Origin: Ramazzottius varieornatus
Taxonomy: Eukaryota; Tardigrada; Eutardigrada; Parachela; Ramazzottiidae
Length of the DNA stretch: 64,000 nt
NCBI GenBank assembly: GCA_001949185.1
Contig: BDGG01000013.1
Location: forward strand, 1,430,517 to 1,494,516
Reading direction: 5' to 3'
Made by a program: the position numbers and the translations under genes. The notes beneath the pieces were generated by a model. The model saw only the letters and a program-made list of their open reading frames with translations. It was not told the DNA's origin and made no database searches. Shown here one piece after another: positions 1 to 10,802 of this stretch. Each line of letters opens with the position of its first letter. Positions within the stretch are counted from its first letter, which is position 1.

Positions 1-616
1 CCATCGGTAGATGAAGCAGAGCTTAGCCGAAGATGCGCTAGAAGTCCGAATCCGAACAGCTAATCGGCTGAATTGCAACCTGTTAAAACTCCCAATTAAA
101 AAGCTTACGTCACTGAAGTAGTTCAGGTCCGTCACTTCCGAGTTCTGTAGATTATTCCAGGATCGTCGGGGATCGAGACTATAGACGAGACTGTATAGAA
201 TCATTTTGTCGGGACAGTTTGACTATCGGGACGTCGAGGCAGGCATAATCCCCTTGCCAGTCTGCAATGGTTACATAACAGCGTGTTATTTTGAGCCACA
301 GCTTACCCACGATCCTCCTACGTTTCCGCTGTCAAAACAGCCACTAAATTCTCAAAGACGCCTATACCAAATGAATACCCAGGAACAAAATCTCGTGCTA
401 TTGCACCTTTCGATCCTATTTTATTCGCCAGAACTTCGTCCGGCCCCAGAACTCTCCAGCTATGATATCAGGTAATGCTGGAGGGAAGTCCACGATGCTT
501 AGAAGAACAGCGACTAAAACATTCTCCAACAGCGAAGCGAAAATCCACCACCGTATGAACCTCCAGCAAGCGATTTAAAATGATGAATACACAAATTATA
601 CACACTGCCAACAGGT
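1..616. other. Intergenic / TAF1 3' flank
   Basis: No gene is supported here. A short open frame of 89 codons on the plus strand (206-475) has no signal peptide, splice support or recognisable domain. The right part should hold the 3' UTR of TAF1, which is read leftwards. Confidence 0.6.
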
Positions 617-3600
617 TCAAAAGAAGAAAGCATCATCATCTTCGTCCATCGGCTCTCCAGCCGGTGCCTTCTTTTCCGTCGACTTAACGTTCTCATCATC
701 CGAATCCGACAAGTTCAAGTCATCTTCCAGCGCAGCCCTGCTAGCCACCGTTGGGACAGACGGCTCTTCCTTCAACTCCGCATCCTCATTGGCCATCGAA
801 GGCTCGTTCGAGTCGTACTGGCTCACCTGGTTGCGAATAAGCATAGACGGTTCCCCATGATTCGACTCTTCCTCGTAGCCGGTCCTTGCATCTTCGTAGA
901 ACCTATCGCTGGGCAGCGCGCTGACTTGTGTTCTGTTGGTGAACGGAGTGGGCGAAGGAGGATCGGAAGCCATTTTCGATCGACTATCTGCAAGCACCAC
1001 AAAGGGATTTCACCTCTCCGACGACAACAACCAAGCTTTTTTCGTGCTTAGTTTTCTCTACATGGGAGCTCAGGAAACAAACTCCGAGAGATCACTGCCC
1101 CAAGTGGCGCACGCTTCCAGGTCATCGCACTTAAAACGTGCGCCACTTGAGGAAACAACCTTTCGCTGCTCTCAAGTGGCGCACGCTGTTGCCAATAACC
1201 CCGGAAACGTGCGTCACTTGGGGAAACAATCTGATCGAGTTCGTTTGCCGATCTCACACATGATGCCCAACATCTTTCTTGACATATTTCCCCGAATATC
1301 TCCTGATATGTCTTTTGAAGAGTTTCTGGAATGATCATCCTCGAGTTGTTTCAAATAATCCGAAAATCACTAGGAATTAATGTGGAATGCTTCTCTCACC
1401 TTCGCGACTAAGTTTGCTGTCGTCCTCCATATCGGCATTCGAGTACGAGAAGACCGAGTCCAGTCTGAATTCTCGTCTGGAATGCGAGGTGGTGGGTCGA
1501 TCGTTATCGGAGACATGTGTGCCGCTAGATTCGGTTTCCTCTTTTATGGCGGTCTCAAGAGCGGCGATGCGGTCGCGTTCTTCCAGGCAGGCTGCCTCAG
1601 CTGCTCTAACCAATTCTTCTGCAGTGCGGGTGTGAGCAGAATCAGAGGATGAACCGTTGTACTTGATGCAGTTGTCCTTGATCAACGTCACATCCGCCAG
1701 GAACTGGTCTTTAGAGCGGTACTGATGGGACTTGGCCTTCTGCTCCATGGTGTCGAAATCCATGGGCTGCTTGATTTTCGTATGGTAGTCAGGGTATAGC
1801 TTCCGGTTGACCGGCGAATGGAACAAGGCTGAGCCTGTAACAAAAACAACAGAACTTGGATTACAGCCCCAAGTCGAACAAAAAGCCACTATCGAACTTC
1901 CGATATAATTCGATCTTCTTTAATGGGCTTCGTGATAAATGGCCGCTGAGCAAACAAACAACAGAACCAAATCATTTCCCAAGTGGCGCACGTTTCACTG
2001 TCATCGGCTGGAAGCGCGTGCGCCAATTGGGAAAACGATCTGCTCGAGTTTGCTCACCCAGCTCCCACATATCCCTGCTGAAAGTTTATCGTTTTGTGTC
2101 GAGATCCAAGATTTGAACTTTTCAAAATTTCTTTCCTGAGACCTACCTTCGACGGTTCTGAGGCCCTTTTCGATGATTTGCTGAAAGAGGTAGCTTAGTG
2201 CGATCTGGTCATCATCGTGCAGCAGCGGGTTGATCTTTTGCTCCTGGTCCCTCAAGACTTCTTCTCTTTGGCCGAACCTTCTTAAGCACAAGTCCACCAT
2301 ACTTTGGGCAGCCATTGTCAATGTACACTTTTCCCCTTTACCGTTGTACTTCTCGCAATTGGCATAGATCAGCTGAACGTCTTTAAGAAAGTCTTCCCTG
2401 GAGCGGTAGATGCCTTGGTTTAGCTTCTTTCGCATGGTGCTTAGGTCCATTGGGTCACTCACAATCAACTAGGAAGGAAAATGATTAAAATTCAGTCACT
2501 GAGATCAGAGAAACAACATTGCTCAAGACTATCATCCACCTAGGTACTTGATTATTACACGCATCACGGTTCGACAGGCATGCAGGTGGATGACGGTCTT
2601 CAGCAGAGGTATTCCGTTCGTGTTCTGCTATCACCGTCACGGACCTGCACACACGTTTACGCTACAACTGCATACAAAACGGTATGCAGGAGACTGACAG
2701 TTACGCTAAGTTCGTTTATTGATCTGGCTTCAAGTGCGGTATCACTTACCCCGTAGTCAGGATATATTTTGGGATTGACAGGCAGACGAAACAGCTCGCA
2801 GCCCGGAAGGTCCCGCATCTCGTCGAGAATCTCTTCGAGACTGCCAGCCAAGACGACAACTGGATCCACACGACGTCGCGAGCTGAAGAGCCGAGGTTTC
2901 TCAAGGTAGTCGGGCATGGAACCAGTACCCCCAGTGCGACGCTGCTTTTTGGGTCGCCCTGACCTCGCCCGGTCTTCGTCTTCTTCCCGATCGCGCTTCT
3001 CTTTTCTCCGAATCTTGGCCTCAATCGGATCCACTAAAAACAAACAAGCGGTTGAATGCAATACCGAGCTCGAAGGTCGTCGAGATTGTTCCGCCACGTG
3101 GCTCACGTTCCCAGTACTGCTGGTTGGAAGACTGCAACTATGACAAACAATCTTGCCGAGTTTGTTTTAATACCCTGCCCTTAATTCACAGCAAGCGGAA
3201 GACCATATTTCAAGTTTGCCGATTTTTCCCCAAACACTGTCAGTGATTTACTTTTCACTTGCCGGTTACTTACATGGTTCGACCGACTCTTCTCGTTCAA
3301 GGAGCTGCTTCGGTATCCTCAGCTTGATGCCTTCTTGTCGAATCAAGTTAGATTCATTTAAAACAGTCTTGCTCACTGTAATCTTGTTGCCCTCGACACG
3401 GACCAGTCCACTATCCGACGAGAGGTTTCCAAAGCGCTGGCTCTCTTCTTCCTCGGTCATGACCAGGTTCCTGGTCTCTCCAGCCATGGGACACACCGCC
3501 TTGTTGGTCTTCATATGACCCACCTGTCCACACGCGCCACACTTCACTTTGATCTCCTTCTCTTTCTTGGGCTTTTTAGGCTTCTTCGGCTTCGAAGTCT

Positions 3601-6600
3601 CTTCACCTTCCTGCAAACAACGTTAAGTTTCCAGAAAGAAGAGCTCGGTAAACGAGCTCGACAAGACTGCTTTCCCAAGAGACGCACCTTTCCACTGTTA
3701 TTAGCCGAAAACGTGCGCCGCTCGGTAGTCAACAAGACTGGTTTACCAAGTGGCGCACGTCTTCGATGTTGTCACATGGAAACGAGTGCCGAACAATTAT
3801 CTCCGTTCAGTTGTACGGTTCGATTGATTAGTGGATCTGGCTTACCCAAGTGCTGCTCTGCGCCGCTTCGTCGATCTCCAGTCGCTTCTGTATGGCGTCG
3901 CTTCGTCGCAGTTGTTCCTGCTTGCGCCGTTTCTCCTTTCTCAAAAGTTCTTTCCGTTCGGAATCCAGAGCCGAGAACTGCCTGATGAAGTTCTCGTCTT
4001 TGGAACGAATGCGGATGTAGGCATCGATCAAAGCTGGACGACTGACGATCTCGGTGCGGTCAAACTTTCTGCCTTCTGGATCGGTGAAAGTTCTCGTGAT
4101 CTTCAAACGACGGGTGGGTGCTGCTGGTGCTTCTTCCGTGGCCTCCGCACCACCAGCTGCCTTCTTTACCTTCTGCTTTTGCTTCTAAAAAGGCCAAAAC
4201 CATTTACAACATTGTTAGACCCAGCACTGTATGATTGAAAACCAAAAACTCTCATCCACTCGCATACAGTCCCACGATGCACAATGTACGAACAACGGCA
4301 TGCATGTACGTGAGAGAACAGTGCACTTTGTTTGCCTATATTCCTTCTGATCAGTTTACTCACCCTGTCTTTCTCGTCAGCTTCTTCTTTGTTGAGTAAT
4401 TTCTTCAGCTCCTTTCTCTCCTCTTCCTCGCGTTCGAATAGGAGTTCTTTATGGGACTTCTTGCTTTGAATTTGTATCTCTAGGTTCCTTCCCTGCTTCT
4501 CCATGTCCTCATCTTCCTCTTCGTCGCTGCTTTCTTCATCAGTCGACAGGACTTCGTCCGAGCCCAGTATCCTGTTCTGTAGCTCGAAGATTCTCTGGCT
4601 TTCCTCCTTGTACTTCTGTTGCTGCTCGGCGAACGAGTACTTGTTGCCTCGGGCGAACTTACTCATCTGCTCCTCGTTTCCGCCACGCGACTGCTGTGTC
4701 CCCAGGAACCGCACCAGATCAATGATCTCCCAACGCGAAAGCTTCTTGATCCTGTCTTCTGCTATGTTGGCAGCCCGGAGAAGATCCTTGGCTTTACTCA
4801 AGGACAATTTTCTCAAGTCAGCATCCGTTCCCGTTACCTACGAAAACAAGCAGACAACACAAAATCCGTCGGTGCTCATCCACCTACACAGTCACTCCTG
4901 TGTCTAACAATATAAGCAAGTATGCAGGTCCGTGAACAGTCAATCCATAGCAGTTCACACGCATCTCACGCACACCTGCATACATTACTCCACACGCCTG
5001 CCGTGTCAAACGAGTACGCAGGCAGGTGCACGGCCTCTTTACTGTTCGCGGACCGCACTAGACAACGAACTTGTTTCTTACCGTTCGTTTTGGTAGGGGA
5101 GGTCCTTCCTTATCAGCTTTGCTGCTGGCTATCCTGACATAGCTGAAGCCTTCTCCACGACCAGTCGGATCAGCGTTGCCCGTCAGCTGGAGAATACACT
5201 TGCCTCGAACGGCAGAGATGTAGGCTCGGGTTGTGTTCCATGGAGCAGCTTTGATCTCGTCGTCCATCTTAGACTGCTGCTCTTCGTCCCCGTCATCTTC
5301 AGTGGCCAGGATCAGCTTCTCGCCATAACCCGCGTCCTTCAGACGTTGCTCAGCAGAACGCATGCTGTAGTAAGCGCAGTAGTCTTCGGGACTACACAAG
5401 TCGCGAATTTCTTCTTCTGAAGGCAACCTAGAAAAACCAGGACCTAAGAAATGTTGCCTCATCGGTCCCACAACCGCACACAACTTTGCTCCTCACTTCT
5501 GAATTGCTTTGCTGTATCATGACATTGAAAAGAATCCTGGACACATACAGGACGTGGGCATACGAACTGCAACAGACCGTTCTCTCAAGTGGCGCACACT
5601 TTCAGCCAATCATAATGAGAACGTGCGCCACCTACGATAACGATCTGTTCGATTTAGTTGCTCCATGGTTTTCACCAATTTTCGACGTTGTTTCATATGG
5701 AATAACATACCGGAAATCGGGACGAAGTATCCACCATTGGGAATCAGGTCCGCTTCGATGGAAATCAGCGCACATCTTCAGCCGCTTCCTCAGCGTGCTT
5801 TCGCTTTGAGTGGAAGTGAAGAGCTTCTTAATTTCATCCGTCCGAACCTAAAACATTCAGGTCGATATTTGAAAGATCGGACTTCATTACTGGCGTATCG
5901 AACTACCTTTCTGGGTGTGTCTATGCTTTTCCAAAAGGCGCGATAGATGTGGGCCTGAAGGAAGTCCCGTTGAAAGTTGGTGGACTTTTTCGAGTTAGGT
6001 GCCGGGACGTCCGTCAGCGGGCTCTCTTGGCCCACCGTGAAGATGGTCGGAATCTCCCGAATGTAGTAGTGGTTCCGCGTTCTGATGATCAGGAAGTCGG
6101 TGGAAGACAGCTGGTGTTGGTAGATCGGTGCTCGAAACATGTTGTTCTCGAAGGCCTGGATGGCTTGTCCAGGAGCGAGAGCTCCAAGGAACGGCGAAGT
6201 GTGGGCGTAGACGACGTCACCGCCGTAATCGAACTTGGGCGGGTCTTCTGCTTCCTTTGGCTTTCTGTAACCAAAAAAAGCCGTAATAACATGTCCTTAC
6301 AACTGGAGGACTAACATGAAGCAAATCAAACAGGGATACACGTAAAGTGGAAAGTCAAGCACACAATCGACGTACCCCTCACGAACCTTCATACACGTGC
6401 TAATTGACTTCATACTGGCCACCTGTATGCACGTATGTGAAGGACTAGCTTTTCTGAGTACCTGCATACACTCTGTCACTTCGTATGTATGTATGTATGC
6501 AGGTTTCTGAGTTACAATATATATTTGCTAGCCATGCCGTTTAAAGTAGTTCTTGATCCGGGTAGCCATGCCGATCTGGCTGATCAGTGGCGGATGTTCC

Positions 6601-9600
6601 TCGCTATACTCCGCCAGGACAATTTCTCCATCCATCGCGCTCAAGTCCTCCGGCGTTCGCATGAAGAACATCTCACCCCCGCCCGACGCCACCCTTTCCT
6701 GTTCCCTCTCCTTGGCTTTCTTCTTGATGATCTTAGCCAGTGTCTCTACGGGATGAGCACCAGGCATCGTGATGGTGCCGTTGGAGTACTTCTTGAGGCC
6801 AGGACGGTGGTAGTTCCTTAGCTTGAGCAGGGTTAGGTTAGTCGGGAAGAAGTAACCGTAGAACTGCACAGCCGGGATGGAGTGCTGGATGGCCACCGCA
6901 CCCGTCGTTGTCTTCAGGTTACCTTCTTCCACTTTCGGCGAGTAGTACTCATCGTTGGAGAGGTTGAAGGGATCCTTCCAGTGGCTCTTGATCTCGTCAT
7001 GAGGCTTGGGCGAAGATGGCTGGTCCTTACTGATGCCTGCTTTCCTCAACACGCCGCTCGTCCTATAGAGGAAAAATTTCTCAGGAGTTACTAACTTGCT
7101 ACTGTCCGGAAGTAGCAGAAAAATGTCTCACAGCCTGCTCTCGTGATACCGGATCACCTCCGTTTCTAGTTTCAAAAATTCAAAGCAAGATAATAAAAAA
7201 CGGCAAACTGGCAAACGAAATGTGCAAGATCGTCATCTGAAGCGGCGCACGTCCTCAGCCAAAACCACTGAAAGTCTGTGCCACTCGAAAAAGCAATCTT
7301 GTACATTTCGTCTGTCAGCCTCCCATTATTCTCAGAAGTTCTCCGAAGAACCATTAAACGTGTTATGGCCCGGAAGTAACAGAAGCCGGGTGTCACTGCC
7401 GGTAATTGTAGCACAAAAGTACTTCGATTGCTCTTTGCCAAGCTCAGGATTTACCGTTTGTACGAGTCCTTCTTTTCTTTGCCTTCCTTGGCGTTCGTTA
7501 CAGGTTCCGGTGCGACCATCTCGTACTCTTCTTCGTCCGGAATACCGATGACAATGTTCGGGTCGTTGGGATCAAGCATGAGGACGGTGGGTTCTGGAAG
7601 GTTGTCCACATCTTCGGGGTCCCAGATGATGTCCTTCTCCCAGTTGCCGTTCAGTAGGTCTTCGTTCTCCGGCGGAAACATCGAGTCGTTCTTCAAGTCG
7701 AGCGGGGGAGGAAGAATGCTCGTACCGCCCTTACTAGCCGGTGCCAAAAAGCTCGAAGCCGTCCTAAAATGGACCAGCAGAACATTAGGCAAGAAAATTC
7801 TAACAATTTTTTCCATGTTTCATTTCAGACAGTTTTATTTTCTGCCCCTCTTGTTATACTTTTTGAACTAACTGAGGCAAATTGACTGGGCAAATGTAAC
7901 AAACCAGATCAGTGTCTCAAGTGGCGCACACTTTCAGCCGTAACATGAAACGCTGAAAAACAATAAAAATGTGCGCCATTTACGCCTGGTTCATTCCATT
8001 TGTCCACATCCTGGTTATCATTCTACTTTTTCTCTTGATGGGAAGCTTTTCTGCGTTAATCGCACCTGTAGACATTGCTGGGTATCCATCCAGCCACGGT
8101 TCGCTTATCCGCCAGAAGCTTCTCCACTTCCCTTTTGTGGTTCACGCCGTCCCAGATGATGTTCGACTCCCAGTGGGTCAGAGCTACCATCAGCAATGCT
8201 TCATCAGGCACCGGAACTTTGAGGGAAGCTTTAGTACCGTACGGAAATGAAGGAGGTTGAGGCTTGGCTTCTCGCTTCTTCTGTCGGGCGCCGTAGTCAA
8301 AGCCGGCGCCGGTTGGATCAACGTCCAGCTGATCGTACCAGTGCCGGGCTGGACCGTATCGCCAGCTGGGAATCACTTCAGAAGTCAGATCTTTAGGCTT
8401 TTCTGGCTCCTTAATCTCCTCACTCACACCTATGAAAACAAAAAAGGATAAAAAATCACAAGTTACCCATGGTCTAAACCATCGAAACTCGAAAGACCGA
8501 CAGAGGAAGCTCCCTGAATACAAACCAACCTGCGTACAGACAGGTCGTATTATGCAACTGACCGCAAGTATGCAGGTACGTAAAAGTTCAAAATACTGCG
8601 ACTTTGCTCGTTTCTTACCGGAAGGGTTTGGATGTTCGACAGTCACAGTCTCATCCGCGTTCTCGACTATGGTCAACACCGGACCATCTTGGCTGCTTTC
8701 TTCCGCGCAAGAAACGTCAACAGGAATCTCTTTCTCAGCACTCCTGCTGTAGATCGGCCATGGTTCCTCCAGCATACGTTCCAAAATTGCCGCCTCGTCT
8801 TCGTCCTCATCATCTGCTACTTCGCTGTCTAACGATGGAACGTCATGGAAGGCGACAGGGCGTGGCGGGAGCTTCTTTTTCCATCTTTTGGGAAGGCTAG
8901 ACGGTCGTCCACCTGTAAAGATTCTCGAGAAGCGCAGTGTCTTGTCAGGTCGGAACTCTGGAAAGACGTCAGTGACGTCGATTGAAGCGAGCTCTGGTGG
9001 CAGAACAGAAGCTAGAGGAGTATTGAGGCTTCGGAAGGTTTGAGTAGAGTCCGATGAGTCGAAGGAAGCAGATTCGGTGTCGACGGAAGCGCCGTCTTCG
9101 GCTGGTTGAGTGCTCTCATCAATCTGAAGCTTTATGCTGTGTGTGCTGTTTTGGCTGGAAGGCTCGACTGTATCTGGTTCTTCCTCCGAAGCTTCTGACT
9201 GTCCTTTAGATTCAGGTTCAGCGAGTACATCTAGAAAGGAACGGAATCGAGTTCGAATCGCCCCTAACATGGAAAAGGGAAACGGATTTGAAGTATCAAC
9301 CGACTCGCGCACCAGCATACTCTTAAGCACTGCTGTCGACGTAGCGAAAGCTATGTAGGTGCGTATAACAGCGTCTGCGACCACAGCACGAAAACTATAC
9401 CAGAACGACCTGCACCTACATACTGGCGCAGCGCGACAGATACACAGATTGGTGTAAGCAGGTCGATGAATCCACGCTAGAGTTTAATCTCTCGTGTTTT
9501 GCCCAGACTTACGTTCGATGGATGTAGTCAAAGGATGGATTCCTCGTTCTTGGCTGCTCACCAAAGAATCAGGTATCACTTCATCGCTGGAGGAAGGGTC

Positions 9601-10066
9601 TGAGCCTTGTACAGAAGGCTGGTCGATGGTCTCATCCAGATCGACTGCGTCGTAATCGTCCTTCATTTCAGTATCGTCGAAATCGAAGAAATCCACGGCT
9701 GACGGTGACTTCTGCTCAGCATCTCCTGACCCACAGGACATTCCGTCCGTCTGGGCTTTCGATTCTGTAACGGCATTCAATGCTTACACAGATTCAGACC
9801 GGTTGAAAGTATCAATATTGGTTGATACCTTCATCAGATGCGACTTCTTGAGAGACGTCTTTGATCTGAGTCGACAGGACGTTCAAGCCACCCGAGCTAA
9901 GGTTGGACAGATGTTCCTTGGCTTCTTCGTCTAGATAGTCCGATTCTAAACTGCCAGATTCCGAGACGTTTCCGAAGAGAAAGTTGGTAAGGGAGAAGGG
10001 CTGATCGGAAGCGTTGCCGTCCTCGTCGTCCCGGTCGGGACTTTCTTCATGAAGCGTCAACGACAT
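617..10066 (-). CDS. TAF1: TAF1, TFIID subunit 1 (16 coding exons)
   Basis: Scaffold subunit of TFIID that binds TBP and core promoters and reads acetylated histones in the nucleus. Coding exons (minus, 5' to 3'): 9829-10066, 9513-9764, 8619-9230, 8066-8429, 7455-7763, 6538-7062, 5907-6264, 5711-5847, 5082-5427, 4364-4837, 3846-4184, 3274-3610, 2750-3033, 2147-2468, 1400-1834, 617-987. They close in phase to about 1900 aa, close to the roughly 1,890 aa of human TAF1. The N-terminus has the TBP-binding motif ([11 protein letters not shown]). The DUF3591/HAT core carries [24 protein letters not shown] and [14 protein letters not shown] zinc knuckle ([13 protein letters not shown]) lies near residue 1342. 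Tandem bromodomains follow (about 1490-1600 and 1620-1730; [12 protein letters not shown] and [14 protein letters not shown]), then an acidic tail. The intron after 6538 seems to start with GC. Introns carry repeat families A and B. The short C-terminal tail is the least certain part. Confidence 0.96.
1070..1256. repeat. Family A palindromic repeat, two copies in tandem
   Basis: Two hairpins, each with a CAAGTGGCGCACG arm and a CGTGCG(C/T)CACTTG arm around a loop of about 20-25 bases, inside a TAF1 intron. The outer part resembles the TTCGTTTGCCGA end seen in longer copies. Borders are approximate. Confidence 0.85.
1945..2067. repeat. Family A palindromic repeat, near full length
   Basis: It runs from a GAGCAAACAAAC end through the two GTGGCGCACG-type arms to a GAGTTTGCTCACC end. 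The element is about 120 bp, palindromic overall, and sits in a TAF1 intron. Confidence 0.85.
2555..2700. repeat. Family B repeat (GTATGCAGG ends)
   Basis: Intronic segment with GCATGCAGGTGG, GACCTGCACAC, CTGCATAC and GTATGCAGG in opposing orientation. It is a diverged member of the family that recurs at 4895, 6390, 8510, 9355, 17518, 27515, 54935 and 57545. Confidence 0.6.
3080..3172. repeat. Family A repeat, degenerate
   Basis: Decayed arms (CCACGTGGCTCACG) and a better kept right end (AATCTTGCCGAGTTTGTT) lie in a TAF1 intron. Confidence 0.6.
3648..3812. repeat. Family A repeats, tandem
   Basis: A complete but diverged hairpin (left end AGCTCGGTAAACGAGCTCG, arm AACGTGCGCCGCTCGG) is followed by a second AAGTGGCGCACG arm. 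It lies in a TAF1 intron. Confidence 0.75.
4895..5050. repeat. Family B repeat
   Basis: CACACCTGCATAC at about 4972 pairs with a GTACGCAGGCAGGTG stretch at about 5017, with a further GTATGCAGGT to the left. It lies in a TAF1 intron. Confidence 0.7.
5560..5672. repeat. Family A palindromic repeat
   Basis: Arms TCAAGTGGCGCACAC and GAACGTGCGCCACCT with outer GACCGTTCT / ACGATCTGTTCG pairing, in a TAF1 intron. Confidence 0.85.
6390..6505. repeat. Family B repeat with GTAT microsatellite
   Basis: CACCTGTATGCACG and GTACCTGCATACAC are followed by about four GTAT units running into GTATGCAGG. It ends about 30 bp from the unusual GC donor of the neighbouring TAF1 exon. Confidence 0.65.
7200..7322. 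repeat. Family A repeat, diverged
   Basis: CGGCAAACTGGCAAACG left end, GCGGCGCACG and GTGCCACTCG arms, and a right end running towards CAGCCTCCC. It lies in a TAF1 intron. Confidence 0.7.
7885..8000. repeat. Family A repeat
   Basis: TCAAGTGGCGCACAC arm and AATGTGCGCCATTTACG arm, in a TAF1 intron. Confidence 0.75.
8510..8585. repeat. Family B repeat, short
   Basis: CCTGCGTACAGACAGG on the left and GTATGCAGGTACG on the right form a small inverted repeat in a TAF1 intron. Confidence 0.65.
9355..9450. repeat. Family B repeat
   Basis: TATGTAGGTGCGTA and CCTGCACCTACATA face each other in the TAF1 intron upstream of exon 3. Confidence 0.65.
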
Positions 10067-10155
10067 GCTGCCGTCTCGCAGAGAGACAACTCCTCAAACA
10101 TCCATCCTCCCAGTTAGAAGTAGTTTCATGACTTTCATCCAGAAAAGTGTTTTGT

Positions 10156-10652
10156 CTAATCGTCTAATTCGTGTTTTGCTTTTTCTTTCATAGGAGGACG
10201 GCTCCGCCTATGAGGCGCTGTCTGTGCACCGGCAAAGCGCCCACTTAGCGGAGCCGTTGTGATCCATGAGTCATCAAGTGTATAATTAATTTTCGCTGGA
10301 GTCGAGATTTCTGACTTCTGATGTTCCGGTCCTTCGATCTTTGTGATTCTTGTCTCATACGAATGCTTCCGATGAGACCTCTTCCTCCCGGACGTAGCGC
10401 GGGATTTTCCGCTGCAAGATAGTCGAAGGATGTCCTCTCCGCTGCGCTCTGGCTGGTTTTGCTCCACAAATAAGGGTAAGATGACACGACGTGCCTCCCG
10501 GAATTTTCTGCATGTTTGCACGAGCCTGCTTCTTCATCTTCCAAGAACCAAGCTGGGTTACCTCCTAGAAGCCTAAATAACTGGGAACGACTCTGGCACT
10601 CGTGTTCACAGCTGAGCGCATCACTGGGTTGCGTTCGAGGCTTATTAGACAT
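10156..10652 (-). CDS. Uncertain ORF region upstream of TAF1
   Basis: Two overlapping minus-strand frames are open here. One (10652-10245) starts MSNKPRTQPSDALS; the other (10521-10156) ends KEKAKHELDD. I recognise neither. Splicing of the first frame's N-terminus into the second would need a donor and acceptor in matching phase, and I could not find a convincing pair: a GTAACC donor near 10560 is out of phase for the second frame. It lies between TAF1 and YLPM1 and would be divergent from YLPM1. It may be one small gene, or none. Confidence 0.3.
10199..10256. repeat. 58 bp inverted repeat
   Basis: CGGCTCCGCCTATGAGGCGCT pairs with the complement of AGCGCCCACTTAGCGGAGCCG, about 17 of 21 positions, with a loop of about 16 bases. 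It lies inside the uncertain minus-strand ORF region. It is not family A or B. Confidence 0.7.
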
Positions 10653-10802
10653 GCGTTTATGCGCAAGTTCCAGGTTTTCCCTTTGAATATTCAGTTTGTG
10701 TACGTACTTCTAATTATTGTGTTTGCAGGTTTCGAATAGGTCGTGCCTTGTTCTACCCAGCCGAAGAACGTGATGTGAAGCCTTTCCCAGCGAGATAACA
10801 CC

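Noticed and set aside
206-475. 89-codon plus-strand open frame at the left edge
   Set aside because: It has no signal, domain, splice support or conservation that I can see, and its length is expected by chance.
6484-6500. GTAT microsatellite as an independent feature
   Set aside because: It is only about four units and lies within a family B repeat, so it is treated as part of that element.
7132-7165. A 34-base micro-exon in TAF1 with good-looking splice borders
   Set aside because: Including it breaks the codon phase with the upstream exon. Joining 7455-7763 directly to 6538-7062 closes in phase and reads naturally ([14 protein letters not shown]).
8056-9384. A single 442-codon open frame on the minus strand
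   Set aside because: It is two TAF1 exons (8066-8429 and 8619-9230) with a stop-free 189 bp intron between them. The intron translation is hydrophobic and unlike TAF1, and splice borders are present.
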